Made by a program: the position numbers and the translations under genes | In this document: positions 21,888 through 33,690 of the stretch, piece after piece | Layout of the letters: every line of letters starts with the position of its first letter | Numbering within the stretch: the stretch's first letter is position 1 | The notes under the pieces: generated by a model | What the model saw: the letters and a program-made list of their open reading frames with translations, nothing else | What the model was told of the DNA's origin: nothing | Databases searched by the model: none | From: Meandrina meandrites | Taxonomy: Eukaryota; Cnidaria; Anthozoa; Scleractinia; Meandrinidae | Assembly (NCBI GenBank): GCA_963693305.1 | Contig: OY855907.1 | Coordinates: 38,323,356-38,387,355, forward strand | Direction: 5' to 3' | Length of the DNA stretch: 64,000 bases

Positions 21888-23520
21888 GGTGGCTCGACTG
21901 GGTTTTTTAGGGGCAACACCGCTCAAGTTTGAGAACTAACCAGACTGTCATTAACAATGCTATCGAAAAACGATCACCACAGCTGAATTAGGTAAAGATG
22001 AAAATTTGTTATGACCAGTGTTATTTTGACATCGGAGTTGTCATAGCAACGTAATGACGTCATCACGTTTATCAATTTCGTTCGTATTGCTCGGCACCAG
22101 GAGATTTTTTCGGAAATCGCTCAAGGGAGCATGTACCTCCTATACCTGCCTCAATGTTGGCAAAGTTTGAACAAATTCTGTGAGAGCGTTATCGAAATGT
22201 TTGGGGATGAAGTTTCGAGGGTTATAAATACAGCAAAAAACATACTATTGAGATAATAGGGTAATATCTGAAGACAACCTCGCGCTTTGGGGATGCAGTT
22301 TCATCTCATAGTAGTTTGATGCCATTTAAAATTGTGTATACAAAATTATGGGGATCGCCACGACCGATTACGAAAAAAACGGATTTCATGAGCGTGCATT
22401 CAGGTGCTCTTGTTGCCACTTTTGTAAATAATTTGGTCTACACCTACAAATGTGATAATTATTTGGAAACCACTTGATGAATTTTTTTAAAAACTTGTCA
22501 ATCTCGAGGTTTGTCATCAGTTTATATGGCCTGCAAGTTTCAAGGTCATTGAAAACATTTAAGACAATAAAATCGGGGCTCCAATGTACTACTTTTCTCT
22601 CGCAGATTTTGTGTTTACAAGTGAGTGTCCTCATTATTCACGTGTATTGTTTTTTACTTTCATGTCCACGTGCAAAACTCAGCAAAAAATTCATTTGCAT
22701 TAAACAGAACGCTCAATTGCTTTCTAAAAATGTTCGGGAAACATGCTTATATGACTTGAAAACTGTAATAATATTTGTTACGCCGTTAGACTGTAATACA
22801 GCAATGCCGAGGGTCTCTTTCTCCAGGAAACGAAAAGCTATTTTTGTGTAGAACAACAGATCAGGAAAAAAGTCTAAACTCACTGATAAAATGCAAATGA
22901 ATTTTTTGCTGAGTTGTGCACGTGAAAATGAAAGTTGAATACAATGCCCGTGAATAATGAGGACACTCACTTGTAAACACAAAATCTGGGAGAAAAAAGT
23001 AGTACATTGGAGCCCCGATTTTATTGCCTTTTTTTCGCAATCGATCGTGGCGATCCCCATAATTTTGTATACACAATTTTAAATGGCATCAAACTACTAT
23101 GAAATGAAACTGCATTCCCAAAGCGCGTCGTGTTCTTCAGATATTACCCTATTATCTCAATAGTAGGTTTTTTACTGTATTTATGACCCTCGAAACTTCA
23201 TCCCCAAACATTTCGATAACGCTCTCACAGAATTTGTTCAAACTTTGCCAACATTGAGGCAGGTATAGGAGGTACATGCTCCCTTGAGCGATTTTCGAAA
23301 AAATCTCCTGGTGCCGAGCAATACGAACGAAATTGATAAACGTGATGACGTCATTGCGTTGCTATGACAACTCCGATGTCAAAATAACACTGGTCATAAC
23401 AAATTTTCATCTTTACCTAATTCAGCTGTGGTGATCGTTTTTCGATGGCATTGTTAATGACAGTCTGGTTAGTTCTCAAACTTGAGCGGTGTTGCCCCTA
23501 AAAAACCCAGTCGAGCCACC
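21888..23520. mobile_element. 1.6-kb fold-back DNA transposon flanked by TTAA
   Basis: Starts GGTGGCTCGACTGGGTTTTT and ends with its complement. Immediate flanks are TTAA at 21884-21887 and 23521-23524. The arms are very long: about 820 bp on the left and 640 bp on the right, nearly identical, with a loop at about 22705-22888. The right arm lacks about 200 bp present in the left (around 22370-22570). No transposase is encoded. TTAA duplications are characteristic of piggyBac-type transposition, so this is most likely a non-autonomous piggyBac-like element. The uninterrupted target is preserved at about 19803. Confidence 0.85.
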
Positions 23521-23679
23521 TTAATTCACGCGTATTAGCGTTCGCACATTAATAAAATGGCGGCGTTTTAGTTACGGCTTGGCTAGCGAGACAATTCGTC
23601 GATTTTGATCCCCGGAAACGTGACCTATGCCAGTACTCATGGAAATATAATTTTAGCCTTTAACTGTCATTTGCTGATT

Positions 23680-24125
23680 AACCTTTCCAGTGCATGCCTG
23701 CTGGAGAACTGCTGTGCGGTTCCCAGCCAACAACTCCAACATGTATTGTTTGGAGTTGGCTCTTAAAAGGGTGTTCTACACCCGTCTTGGCAGTAAAGGG
23801 CAGACTACATAGGGCATTTAGCACTTGGATAGCACCCCCCTCCAATGTGGCTGGCGAGTAGTAAGGGTGGTACCGTGGGCATTGCACACCCAGCCCATCA
23901 TTCCGCCAAAAAAAGAATAATAGGGCTTTTAGTCCTATTGCTGCCCGACGGCTATGCCATGCTGATAAGGCCTAAGAGGGCCGAAACAGCTGGCTGCCAC
24001 TGCCCGGGTGATATGGCTGTGCGCATGCGTTAGGTACTGGCCAGACCGTGGGTTCAGTTGTTCGGGTGTGTCACTTGCTCTTTTTGTTTTTTTGTTTTTA
24101 TTTATACGGAGCCGGGTGGAAATCT
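23680..24125 (+). repeat. Retroelement-like fragment
   Basis: Contains GCTGATAAGGCCTAAGAGGG followed by CCGAAACAGC (about 23960-23990), a motif common at ends of invertebrate retroelements and reminiscent of a hammerhead core but with a changed catalytic position (CTGATAA) and no downstream GTC. GC-richer than its neighbours. No protein is recognisable. It lies about 300 bp upstream of the BAG3-like gene. Confidence 0.4.
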
Positions 24126-24430
24126 GCATTTAAGAATACCACATGGTTAAAAATATCCTACAGTCGTTGAACACAAATTACAGGTCTCTGACCATACCCT
24201 TTTGGTTTAACGCCGTAAATGCACTGAAGGGTTTACTTCGGCGGTGTCTTTTACAAATCATTTGCATGTCTTGCATGCCTATCGCGTTAGTAACCCCATG
24301 ACTCCCTGCGGTCATCACTCCGTAATGGCGGATGTTAGTATATGTGAGGCATACAGACCGACTTATTTACTTGTGGTAATCTGAAGTAACTATATAGTTT
24401 TTGTGGTGTTAAAGTGCTTTGTGACATCAA

Positions 24431-27400
24431 ATGGAAACATATCAAGGCTGTACACCAGGTTTTCCTCCACTCCCGCAAGGCTGGGAGATGAAAGTGGACC
24501 CAGGTTCTGGAAGGCCGTTTTTTATCGATCATAAAACTAGAACGACCTCCTGGGAAGATCCAAGGACACAGAAACTTTATTCGGTAAGCACAGTTTTTAT
24601 ATGTTAGAATTGCTGACCAATTGTAAGAACACCTGGAAACGTGTGTATAAACCCATCAACAAAAATAGAACATGGTATTCTCAGTCGCCTCGAACGCTGG
24701 ATATTTTAATACGCAAAAACTTGACGCGTATGAATAATGCTGATTTATATATAGCCAGGACAGGAATACAATAAATCTGGTTTAATTAAAGATATTTTTA
24801 GCAACCTGGAATATGAGTACAATTGTACATAAAATAACGCTATTTCAGAAGATAATCTGGTTATTTTAGACATGGCTTGTTTTTGCCATATTCTGATTAA
24901 TTAATGCTGTTGTTAATCACGCTGAGGAGGTAGGAAGGCGTGCGGAACTTCACGAGTTTATTTCAAATAGTTTAAAACCCATTGCTTTCTTGAAAGGGAA
25001 AGTTAGGAACTAAGTGACTCCATTGTCACACTGTTCTTTTCTAGCTGTTAGTACTGGAAAACGACGTTTCAATTTGTATTTCTTATTCACTTCATATAGA
25101 TGCACAGCTGTTTTGAGAAGTTAAGTGTTGTCCAACAGTATAAGTTTAATTGTTAATGTTTAGTACAAACTCAGCCGTGTTCTTTTGGAAATCTGTGGAT
25201 CTGATTGGTTCTCCCATTGTTTACTATTCGCTGACAGAACACAATTGCGTACTTTTATTGATTTTTGCTAAAAAGTACAAAAAAGTGTATGTTATGGACT
25301 ACAATCCTTTAGAGTTTCTACTCAAACAATTAGACTACTTGCCCTTGTTTTCTATGAGCGATAGACAACGCAGCTGCATCTCTTATACTATTCCCTCATA
25401 GACAAGTTGGGCTTATAGTCTAATTGTTAAATATGACAATGCAAAATGGTAGAATGATTTGACTTAACCTGTGAAATAGTTATTACAAATTGTGTACTAT
25501 TAGACACGTATTCAATTGTTTTGGTAGTGTTTTGGTAGTGGTAGTTTACCAGTCAGGGGTTTCAATAAAATTTGAAGTAGGCAGCTAGTTCGAATAGAGT
25601 AGCCGACTGCATCAACAAGGTTTGAAAGGATCTTTCTCTAGTTTCTTCAATTTAGGGGAAAAAGTAGCCGACTTCTCCAAGCAAAGTAGCCGACACTTTT
25701 CGTCGGCTGTCGGTGCTTATTGAAAGCACTGACCACTGATGATGATGTTTCAGTACAAAAGACGAAGCCACTTATTCCTGTTCTCTCCTTCCATAAAACA
25801 CCAGTGGTAAGCTTCCACTACTTATAATACCTTTTGGCATTGTTACATACTGTTCTCTAGGATACAATAGAATCCTGATTTCTCGAAGTGACAGGGGAAA
25901 CTAAAATTGGTTTGAGTAGTCAAGGTTACAATTACAGAGAAGCACTATCCAAGAGAAGCAAAATAGAGGGGGGTGAATAGGGGTATGAAAATTCACTGAT
26001 CTGTGCTATTTTTTGGCCAAATCCGTCAATCCGCCACTATTTTTGTTCAAATCCGAATCCGCATTACTTGAAAAGTTCGTGTAGTATAGCTTACTACAAG
26101 ATCCTGCAACGAACGGTAGATGATGTTTTTATACCATTTTTTAACTAGTTTCATTTTATCGCTTCTTTATGTGACAATTCTGCCCAACATACTGACAAAG
26201 ACCGACTAAATTGTTCCAAACTTCATTTTGGTATCTACTATCTGAACTTCCTGACATAAAGAATCCAGAATCCAGGTGAAACTTCTCAGCTAATCCACGA
26301 TCCACCGTACTTTCTTAATCCGTGAATCTGCTTAATCTACCGCAAAAATCTGCAACCTGTGCTAATTTTAAGGCCAAATCCATCGATCCGCGAACCTATT
26401 CACCCCCCTCAAAATAATATTGGCTCAAGAAAATAATCAGGATTGTTCAGAAACTAAGGGTTTGAGACAAAGACAAAGAGTCTACTGTATTAACCTTTCT
26501 CCCAACAGCTTTATACATTTTGTAATGTAACATTCACTGTGAGGCTCAATTAAAACATGCTTGCAATGTTTTCTAACATGCTAAACTGAATTGAAGAACT
26601 CTGTGACTATTTTCTCAGCATTCATGTTCTATTGTTCAAGCATGTTGTACAAAATGGCACATCTGGCAAGGTAGATAGCAAGATTAGGCTTAGTAGGATT
26701 AAAAGTCATTCTTATACCTCATTGTTGTTGACATACTCATACTCATACTCATTGATGTTTACTTTTTAATTATTTTAATTTGCTTCCACTTGAAACTGTT
26801 TTGAAAATGTTCCCCAAAGTTTTATGACTTTCTTGCATTTAATAAGTGTATCTGACAGATTTTTTTATTTGCTTTATCAGATCTACATGGGATACCGATT
26901 TGAACATCAAAGGAACAAATCAAAATTGTTTTTTCACTGTGTTTTAGTCATTGGAAAATGTGAAATTTCACTTCCTGTTGGGCCAAAAACCGCATTAGGA
27001 AAGGACCTGGGGTTAGATGAGCCGTGACGTCAAAACCAGAACGTGCTCACAAGTAAACAAACAAACTGAACAGGGAAGTTACTAAGTTGTGTTGCCAGAA
27101 AACCAGAAAAACAGCAGCAACATTCTTGTTTGGTTTGTTTGTTTCTTGTGAGCATGTTCTGGTTTTGACGCCACAGCTCACCTAGTCCCAGGTCATTTCC
27201 TTGTGCAGCTTTTGACCAAACCGGAAGTGAAATATCACATTTTTGGACTGCTAAAATGTGGGGAAAACAAAAATTTTGAATATATTCCTGATGTTCAGAT
27301 CAGCATCCCACATCAATTCGATCAAGCAAATTAAAAAAAAATCTGTCATATACACTTAAACATAAGGTATTTTCTTACAAATACGTGCCACGCCCATGTT

Positions 27401-30400
27401 TTATTGTTTTATATCACTGATAGGTTACTCATGGAAACTTGCCTGTTCCACTGTATTCTTCTCCAAACCACACTGCTGGCATGCCACTGGTACTTCCCTG
27501 GAATGACTCAGTAGGGTCCTCACAGATTCACAGTAGTTTTGATTTAAATGGTTCTACAAATCCCAAAATCCCAAGTTCTGTGCTTCACCGAGGTCCACAC
27601 TTTGCTACTGCTATGACTTGTGACAGCGATGCTGCCCCCTTGCTTCATGCGACAACCACTCAGGCCCAGTTTTCATCCAGTCCAAGGTGGTCAGCCAGCA
27701 GTGTGGATATTAGGCAATCTCATAGACATCTCAACACGGCGATTCCATCACAACAGCAAGCCACAATTTCTCTGAGATCAGAACAGGAGGGAAAATGGCT
27801 TAATAGTTCTGAACTATCCAGCAAGTTTAAACCTGTAACCATTGGAAACAAGCAACTTCCTGTTAATGAAACAACTATGATGTTACAGAGTTTTAAGTCA
27901 CCACAAGCCATGCCTATCAATCGCTATATGCCCTCACTAAATCAATCTGAGCAGCAGCATAGTTTGATTGCACCATTAAGCTCTCTTAGTTTAAAGGTAA
28001 ATCTAGCCAAGAACAACATGACATATAGATGTATGCCAAGGTTTTACAGTCAAGCGAGTCAAACCGTAGCCACCCGACTAAGTTTTGACATCTTTTTGAC
28101 AAGTTTTTGATAAGTTTGATGGCTTCCGGTTGCACAATGGTTCAAACGAACCCAGAAGACATTTCCTGTACAAAAAGTTAAGTTTGACCTAATTTTTGTC
28201 GACATAAAAATTTTTTATCGCAAGTTGAACTTGGCATAATCGCTTGTGTGAAACGTTGTTTGAAACCCTTTCAAACTGTGATGTTTGAAGACGAACCATG
28301 CAACAGTTGATACCCCGCCTTCCATTTTTCAAGGTATCTGATTGGTAAAGCAACCGGAAGCCATAAAACACATCAAAGATAAAAAAACTTGTCAAAAAGA
28401 TGTCAAAAACTTTATTGGCTGGCTATGGTTGGAGGCATTTGAATGTAACAACTGATAATGTGATGAGTTCAATAGTATTTTCCTACAAATGAGGTAAATA
28501 TGGAAGGCAAGAATTTACCAAAACATGTGACCAAGGCTGCTAATGAACAATGATTACTGGAATGATTTCTGTCCCTGTTTTTTTATTTGTCAGGCACCTG
28601 GTGGAAATATGGAAAACCAGAGTCCAGCCCAGGTGTTCCAGATGCTGTCCACAAATCCTGGCCAACAATATCAGACTCCAGCACCAACTCCAGGTCAATC
28701 TTACCAAATGCCTCTGTCTAATCCAGGACAAGCTTACCAGAACCCAATGTCCAATCCTGGTCAACTTTACCAAATGCCATCTGGTCAATCAAACCAACTG
28801 CCATCTGGCCTACCTAACCAAATACCACCTGGGCAACAAAACCAAGTACCACCTGGACAGCAAAACCAGATGCCACCTGGACAGCTAAATCAGATGCCAT
28901 CAGGCCAGCTAAACCAGATGACACCTGGACAGCCAAACCAAATGGCTCCTGGCCAACCGTACGACACAAAACCAACAATTCCAGGTCAGTCCATGCAGCC
29001 TACAGCATTGCCTTCTAGTCAACCATATCAGACTCCAATTCCAACTCCTGGCCAAGCCTACCAAGTGCCACCTCAAAACACAAGTCAGCCTTACCAGGTA
29101 CCAGCTCCACATCTGGCCTCAATGGGATCTCACCCGCGTATGGCATCAACACCTGCTAGTGGTCTTCACCAAACACCAGTATCTGGTCAACCTTACCAAG
29201 TACCAGTTTCACATCCAGGCCAACCATATCATACCTTACCCTCAAACCCAGAGCAGGCTTATCAACTTCCATCTTCAAATCCTGGCCAATTGCACTCGGA
29301 AACCAGATCACTTCCTGGTCAGCCTATGCGGATGCAAATGCCATCTTCGCATACAAGTCAAGCATACCCGACTCCGGTATCAGGTTCTGGTCAGCAATAT
29401 CAGGTGCCATCTCAGATGCAGGCACAACAACCATATCAAGCTCCGCCACAAAGTTCCATCCAGTGTCCACCACAACCCACTGGCCAGACATATTTCCAGG
29501 CACCAGGACAAGCAAGTTATCAGCCGTATCAGACACCAGGACAGCCTCCTAGTCAAGCATATCAGCGACAAATACAGCATCCTGATATCAAGCCGTACCA
29601 AGTGGATAACATTCAAAACAAAATGCTAAATGCAACTACACCACAACACCAGCAACAACAGATTGCAATGCCACCTTCCCCTGCCTCACAATCACCAGGG
29701 ATACCACCTACTGCTCAGTATCCATACCAAACTAACTATTACTCCTCACCTCATGCACAGAATATCCCAGGAAACAGGGCACTGAAATCAGAAAACCAAG
29801 GAAATGTGCCACAATCTTTCCAAACATTGCCAGCTCATATGGTGCAAGGACAAAATCAGCAAGATGGAAGGATCCCATCTTATACCCCACCTACCCCACC
29901 ACAAGCTCCCCACTGGGTACCTCCGTTTGCTAGCCCAGTTCCATCGTCAGTTGCTGGTCATATGACAAGCCCATACCATGGAACTCAACCAGTGTCATTC
30001 ACATCTGAACAGTCAGTGGGTCGGCAGCCGCATTCCCAGAATCCACCTTCTGGTTACCCTGCTGTTTCATACCCAAGTGGTGCAGGATACACACTTCCCG
30101 GTCAACAGCCAGTGCCGCCAAGCAGACAGCCTTATTCCCAGTCTCCTTCACAAGCTTACGGACCCAGCTACTACCAGCCAGGACCAGCTGATCCTAGAAG
30201 TCAATATGTAGCTCGTCGATCACCCTCCACAGATGCTAAAATTAATTCTATTGATACACTGCTTTGTCGTGCAGAGGAATTAGAACCAAGAGTGTTGACA
30301 TTTTCAGGAAGAAGAGGTTAGTTGATTATTTCGATGTTTTATTCCTTAATAACCTTATCTCTAAAGCTTGTTGGTTTTAAACGGACTTTATAGAGAGAAG

Positions 30401-30858
30401 AGAAGAGAGAAATTCATATTAATCACTGTGGCTGGGAAAAAATGTATATTAATAATGATCAACCTGTAGTTTTGATTGCAGCTGTTATAATTAATAATTC
30501 TAGAATAGTAACAAGTATTAACCAACTGTTGAGATTTTTAGTTTGCATCTTCACAGCACCACAAGCTTTCAAGATTGTATAAAATGAAATTCAATGGTTT
30601 AGTTTATATCTTTTTATCATGTTTGAAGCCTTTACAATGTTTTTCACTTATAATGGAAGACTTAAATGTAATAATTTTTTTTTTATTTTGTATTCCTTAG
30701 GTGATAGAGAGTTTATTTTTCTAGATGAGCAACTAACCAAATTAATTTTGGATCTCGATAAAGTACAGACTGATGGACTAGAAGACGTGCGAGTGGCACG
30801 GAAGTCTGCTGTCCAAAGAATACAGTTCTTAATTAACACTTTGGAATCAAAAGACTGA
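24431..30858 (+). CDS. BAG3: BAG3-like co-chaperone (WW and BAG domains)
   Basis: Four exons join in phase into 868 residues: 24431-24583, 27424-27996, 28594-30316, 30701-30858. Exon 1 encodes a WW domain ([20 protein letters not shown], then TTSWEDP). Exons 2-3 encode a long Ser/Pro/Gln-rich disordered region with dozens of PGQ, PYQ and QAYQ repeats. The end of exon 3 plus exon 4 form a BAG domain ([36 protein letters not shown]) retaining the acidic, Arg and Gln positions that contact the Hsp70 ATPase domain. BAG3 acts as an Hsp70 nucleotide-exchange factor in chaperone-assisted autophagy. WW first and BAG last is the BAG3/starvin order. I see no clear IPV motif for small heat-shock proteins, and the PGQ repeat region is longer than in vertebrates. 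A missed small exon in the 2.8-kb first intron is possible. Confidence 0.9.
25150..25430. repeat. Dispersed repeat, copy 2 (paralog at 7290-7545)
   Basis: Matches the 7290-7545 repeat with many substitutions and small gaps. It lies in BAG3 intron 1. It has an open frame but no recognisable domain. Confidence 0.5.
25548..25738. mobile_element. Diverged MITE
   Basis: Left CAGTCAGGGGTTTCAATAAA faces right CTTATTGAAAGCACTGACCA in inverse orientation. The interior repeats GTAGCCGACT several times. Located in BAG3 intron 1. Confidence 0.5.
25966..26410. mobile_element. 445-bp MITE with GAGGGGGGTGAATAGG ends
   Basis: Starts GAGGGGGGTGAATAGGGG and ends CCTATTCACCCCCCTC. Subterminal ATCCG-rich sequence is also inverted (GGCCAAATCCGTCAATCCG, GGCCAAATCCATCGATCCG). 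BAG3 intron 1. Confidence 0.75.
26835..27370. repeat. Inverted-repeat element in BAG3 intron 1
   Basis: Two arms of roughly 220 bp in opposite orientation: AAGTGTATCTGACAGATTTT on the left faces AAAATCTGTCATATACACTT on the right, with further matches such as CACAAG..GTTTGTTTGTTT and GAGC.TGTTCTGGTTTTGACG. The right end is only about 55 bp before exon 2. Confidence 0.7.
28040..28455. mobile_element. MITE copy A (paralog at 46500-46990)
   Basis: Inverted ends: AACCGTAGCCACCCGACTAA with TTTTGACATCTTTTTGACAA on the left, and TTGTCAAAAAGATGTCAAAA with GGCTGGCTATGGTT on the right. It fills most of BAG3 intron 2. The internal region is inverted relative to the copy in SDF2 intron 2. Confidence 0.8.
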
Positions 30859-30966
30859 GTCTTCTTTGAACGATAATGGATCAATGCCCCAAAAAATAAT
30901 TAAATTCTTAGATTAATAACTTAGATAGCTAAAAGGTTGAATTAACCATAAACAGGAACTCATCTG

Positions 30967-31394
30967 GGGTTGAAACGTGTAACGTGTGTTCACAGCGTTT
31001 GAATATTCCATTTTGCCAAGCACCGTATTTGGAAACGAATGCTTTACACATGTAACAACACACCTAACAACATTTTCAGTTTTTTGGTAAGTTACTGAGT
31101 TCTGACCTAAAAGCTGTATGTTTCTTACAGAAACTGAAGAAATTCATTAAGTGTGTCCAAGTGATGTTCTCCAAACAACTGAAACAGAAGAATTTAACCA
31201 AATTTAACTCTATTCAACGGAGCTTGTTCAAAAACAAGATTACGCCATCTAGGGCACACTATGAATTTAATCCAAGTATTGCAATTTTGATTGGTTAATT
31301 TTTTCTTGTGATTTTCCAAATATGGTACTTAATGGAAACGAATGTGCAAATGCGTTGTACAATACCAATCATGGGGAGTTACACGTTTCAACCC
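30967..31394. mobile_element. 428-bp MITE with GGGTTGAAACGTGTAAC ends
   Basis: A perfect 17-bp terminal inverted repeat at 30967-30983 and 31378-31394. Additional subterminal inverted similarity (TTTGGAAACGAATG-like on both sides). Non-coding, directly downstream of BAG3. Confidence 0.8.
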
Positions 31395-32602
31395 TTATCA
31401 ATTGCTGCCATAAAATGCTGGTTGTTTAAGTTACTGTATGGCATGAAGTTGTTGTAGGTCGTAAGTGCTATATTTGTACAAATTATAAACAAAAAACATT
31501 TAGCAAAACTTTTATTTACCCAATTTTTTTCACAAAATGTTTTGCAATGATGAAATGTAGATATTCTTTTAAATGCAGTTTTTCTTTGACATAAATTTCT
31601 TCCCACTTGAAATATTTTTATTATTTTGTCTTATTTGCAAAATGTTGCAACAAAAACATCCGGAAAATTAAACAGAACAAATGCAAATTTCTTTCATTAA
31701 GGGTGGTGAATGATAAATCTGTGAGACAGTGAGACTAATATGATTTTTGGAAACTCAAAATTTCTTTGTCAAGACAAGAGCAAGAAATCAAGACTCTGAG
31801 GCATTAGGACCCATGAAATTTGACTAAAATAATTTCTGCAAAATAACTAATTTTCATTGGTTCATTGCCCACCCCTTCAATTCATGCTTTATAGTACATC
31901 CATCCACATGCAGGAAAGTTTTCCAAAAACTTCCACTGAACAGAGGTCTATCTGAGACTGAGACCAAAGAGAAAAATACCATCTAAAATATGGAATTGCA
32001 AGGATTTGGTATACATTTAATGAAGTTTACTAGTCAGGACTATTTCTGAGATGCTCAGGTCTTTTATTATCATTAAATTTTTTTATCATGTTAATTTAAC
32101 AAGGAGTCGAGAATTAGTTACCATTTTATTTTATCCTATGAAGGTATGTGGTTGTCCAGAGTTGAATTCTGTTAATACAGACAATATGGGCACCAAACAA
32201 AATATCAGCAGTTATGGGTTTCCCCCGGGGGAAATCTAAGGAGATGACATACTTCAATATCTTTTCAGCATTTAGGGAACATATATAATGCCCATACTGA
32301 GGTAGTTGTCAGGGTTCAGTTCCAGATAAGTAGTCATGGTGTCAACAGGTCAGTAGATATGAGCTTTATCAAATCATCAGAAGTTTTCAGTAGCTTGTCA
32401 GCCTGACAGGTAACTGACATTGTCAGGTATTGACTGAGACCCCCTCCTATCTTTAATTCTGAGTTGATTGATACTAAAGGAGAGTCAGTTACATATATAA
32501 ATTCAGCAATAAATATCTTAGTTGAGTTGATGAGCTTGGTTGTTGAAGTCACTGCTGATCTATAACAGTTACTGAAAGTGCTACGACAAAAATTAACAAG
32601 CT

Positions 32603-32887
32603 GAGCTGCACTGCACTGCACAGCACAGCACAGCACAGCACAGCACAGCACTTCACTTCACTTCACTGCACAGCACAGCACAGCACAGCACAGCACAGCA
32701 CAGCACAGCACTTCACTGCACTGCACAACACAGCACTGCAGAGCACTTCACTGCAGAGCACTTCACTGCACCGCACCCCATAGCCTGCGAGCAGGCTCCC
32801 AAAGAAGGGCCGCTTTCTTTTCGACCGATCCTCGACCGGAGAGCCTGTTTACAGGCTACGCACCGCACCGCACCGCACCGCACCGCA
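32603..32887 (+). repeat. CAGCA / CTTCA / CCGCA 5-bp tandem array
   Basis: Pentanucleotide array whose unit drifts from CAGCA through CTTCA to CCGCA, split by a 78-bp fold-back insertion at 32781-32858. Confidence 0.9.
32781..32858. mobile_element. Short fold-back element (TAGCCTGCG family)
   Basis: Starts TAGCCTGCGAGCAGGCT and ends AGCCTGTTTACAGGCTA. Flanks CGCACCCCA and CGCACCGCA agree at 8 of 9 positions, consistent with a 9-bp target duplication, although the tandem array makes this less certain. Confidence 0.7.
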
Positions 32888-33502
32888 CAGCCCCTACACT
32901 CCTTCTCATCAGCCTGATAAATTACTTATAAATATTCATCATGAAACAATAAAATTGTAAAATTTCAATTGAAATTATTTGAACTTAGACAACTCTTAAT
33001 TTCTTGACATATTATTTCTGTCAATGTTTAGTGAGTACGTTTGCTGATAGATGAATGACTCTGGTGTTTGATTAGTTACTTTAAATTTGCTATGGCATTT
33101 GATGATCTGACCCCACTCAATGACCAGGCTCAAAACTAGTGCTGTCCAGTCATCCGGGACAAGTAGATTTTCCACTGGATAAGTGATTTTTCATTCTTAC
33201 TTGCCTGGTGGCTAAATAAATAAAAAAGAAAGCCAAGACAGGCACGCAAATGCTCAGGGCAAGCAAAATGTCAGAGCTACTTGTCCAAAGTCCAACTATT
33301 CAGAGCCCTGAATGATCTTAATAATAACTATTATTAGTAATTTCTCCTATCAAACCTCTCCAACTGTTGAGCTTGTTTAATTATATTATCATTAATAGTA
33401 TGTTTGGCAAACATTGTTTTCTATTTAGGTAGTGCCCAACTATTTTTGTTTCATGATACAAATTTCCCTCCCAAACTCTCTCAGTTGGTTTGGTTTGAAT
33501 AA

Positions 33503-33690
33503 TTTGAGGGTAGCAAATTGGGATCTTGATCTTGTTTTACGCACAACTTTCAACCAGATTCATGTGCCATGTGAAACTGCAGTCTAAGAAAAAATTCACG
33601 AATCATGTGTCTTTTCTCCCGATTTTCATACAGCACAGTCTAATTTTTGCCCTTATCACACATCACACATAAACCCTTTGCTACCCTCTG
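33503..33690. mobile_element. MITE with GGGTAGCAAA-type ends, copy 2
   Basis: Starts GAGGGTAGCAAATTGGG and ends AAACCCTTTGCTACCCTC. Related to 13511-13728 and in the opposite orientation. Confidence 0.6.

Larger units (their letters stand above)
20722..23660. repeat. Tandem non-coding unit, copy 3, with two nested insertions
   Basis: Starts with the same TTTAGCAGACGAAAATAAG landmark and continues to TTGATCCCCGGAAACGTGA (about 23610). It is split first by a LINE 3' end (about 21375-21822) and then by a TTAA-flanked fold-back (21888-23520). With insertions removed it is close to copy 2. 20091-20721 between copies is unremarkable AT-rich DNA. Confidence 0.7.

Noticed and set aside
23960..23990. 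Active hammerhead ribozyme
   Set aside because: CTGATAA replaces the invariant CTGATGA and no GTC cleavage triplet follows.
28540..29629. Frames antisense or shifted relative to BAG3 exon 3
   Set aside because: Shadows of a repetitive coding exon; the BAG3 frame joins in phase on both sides and the others do not.
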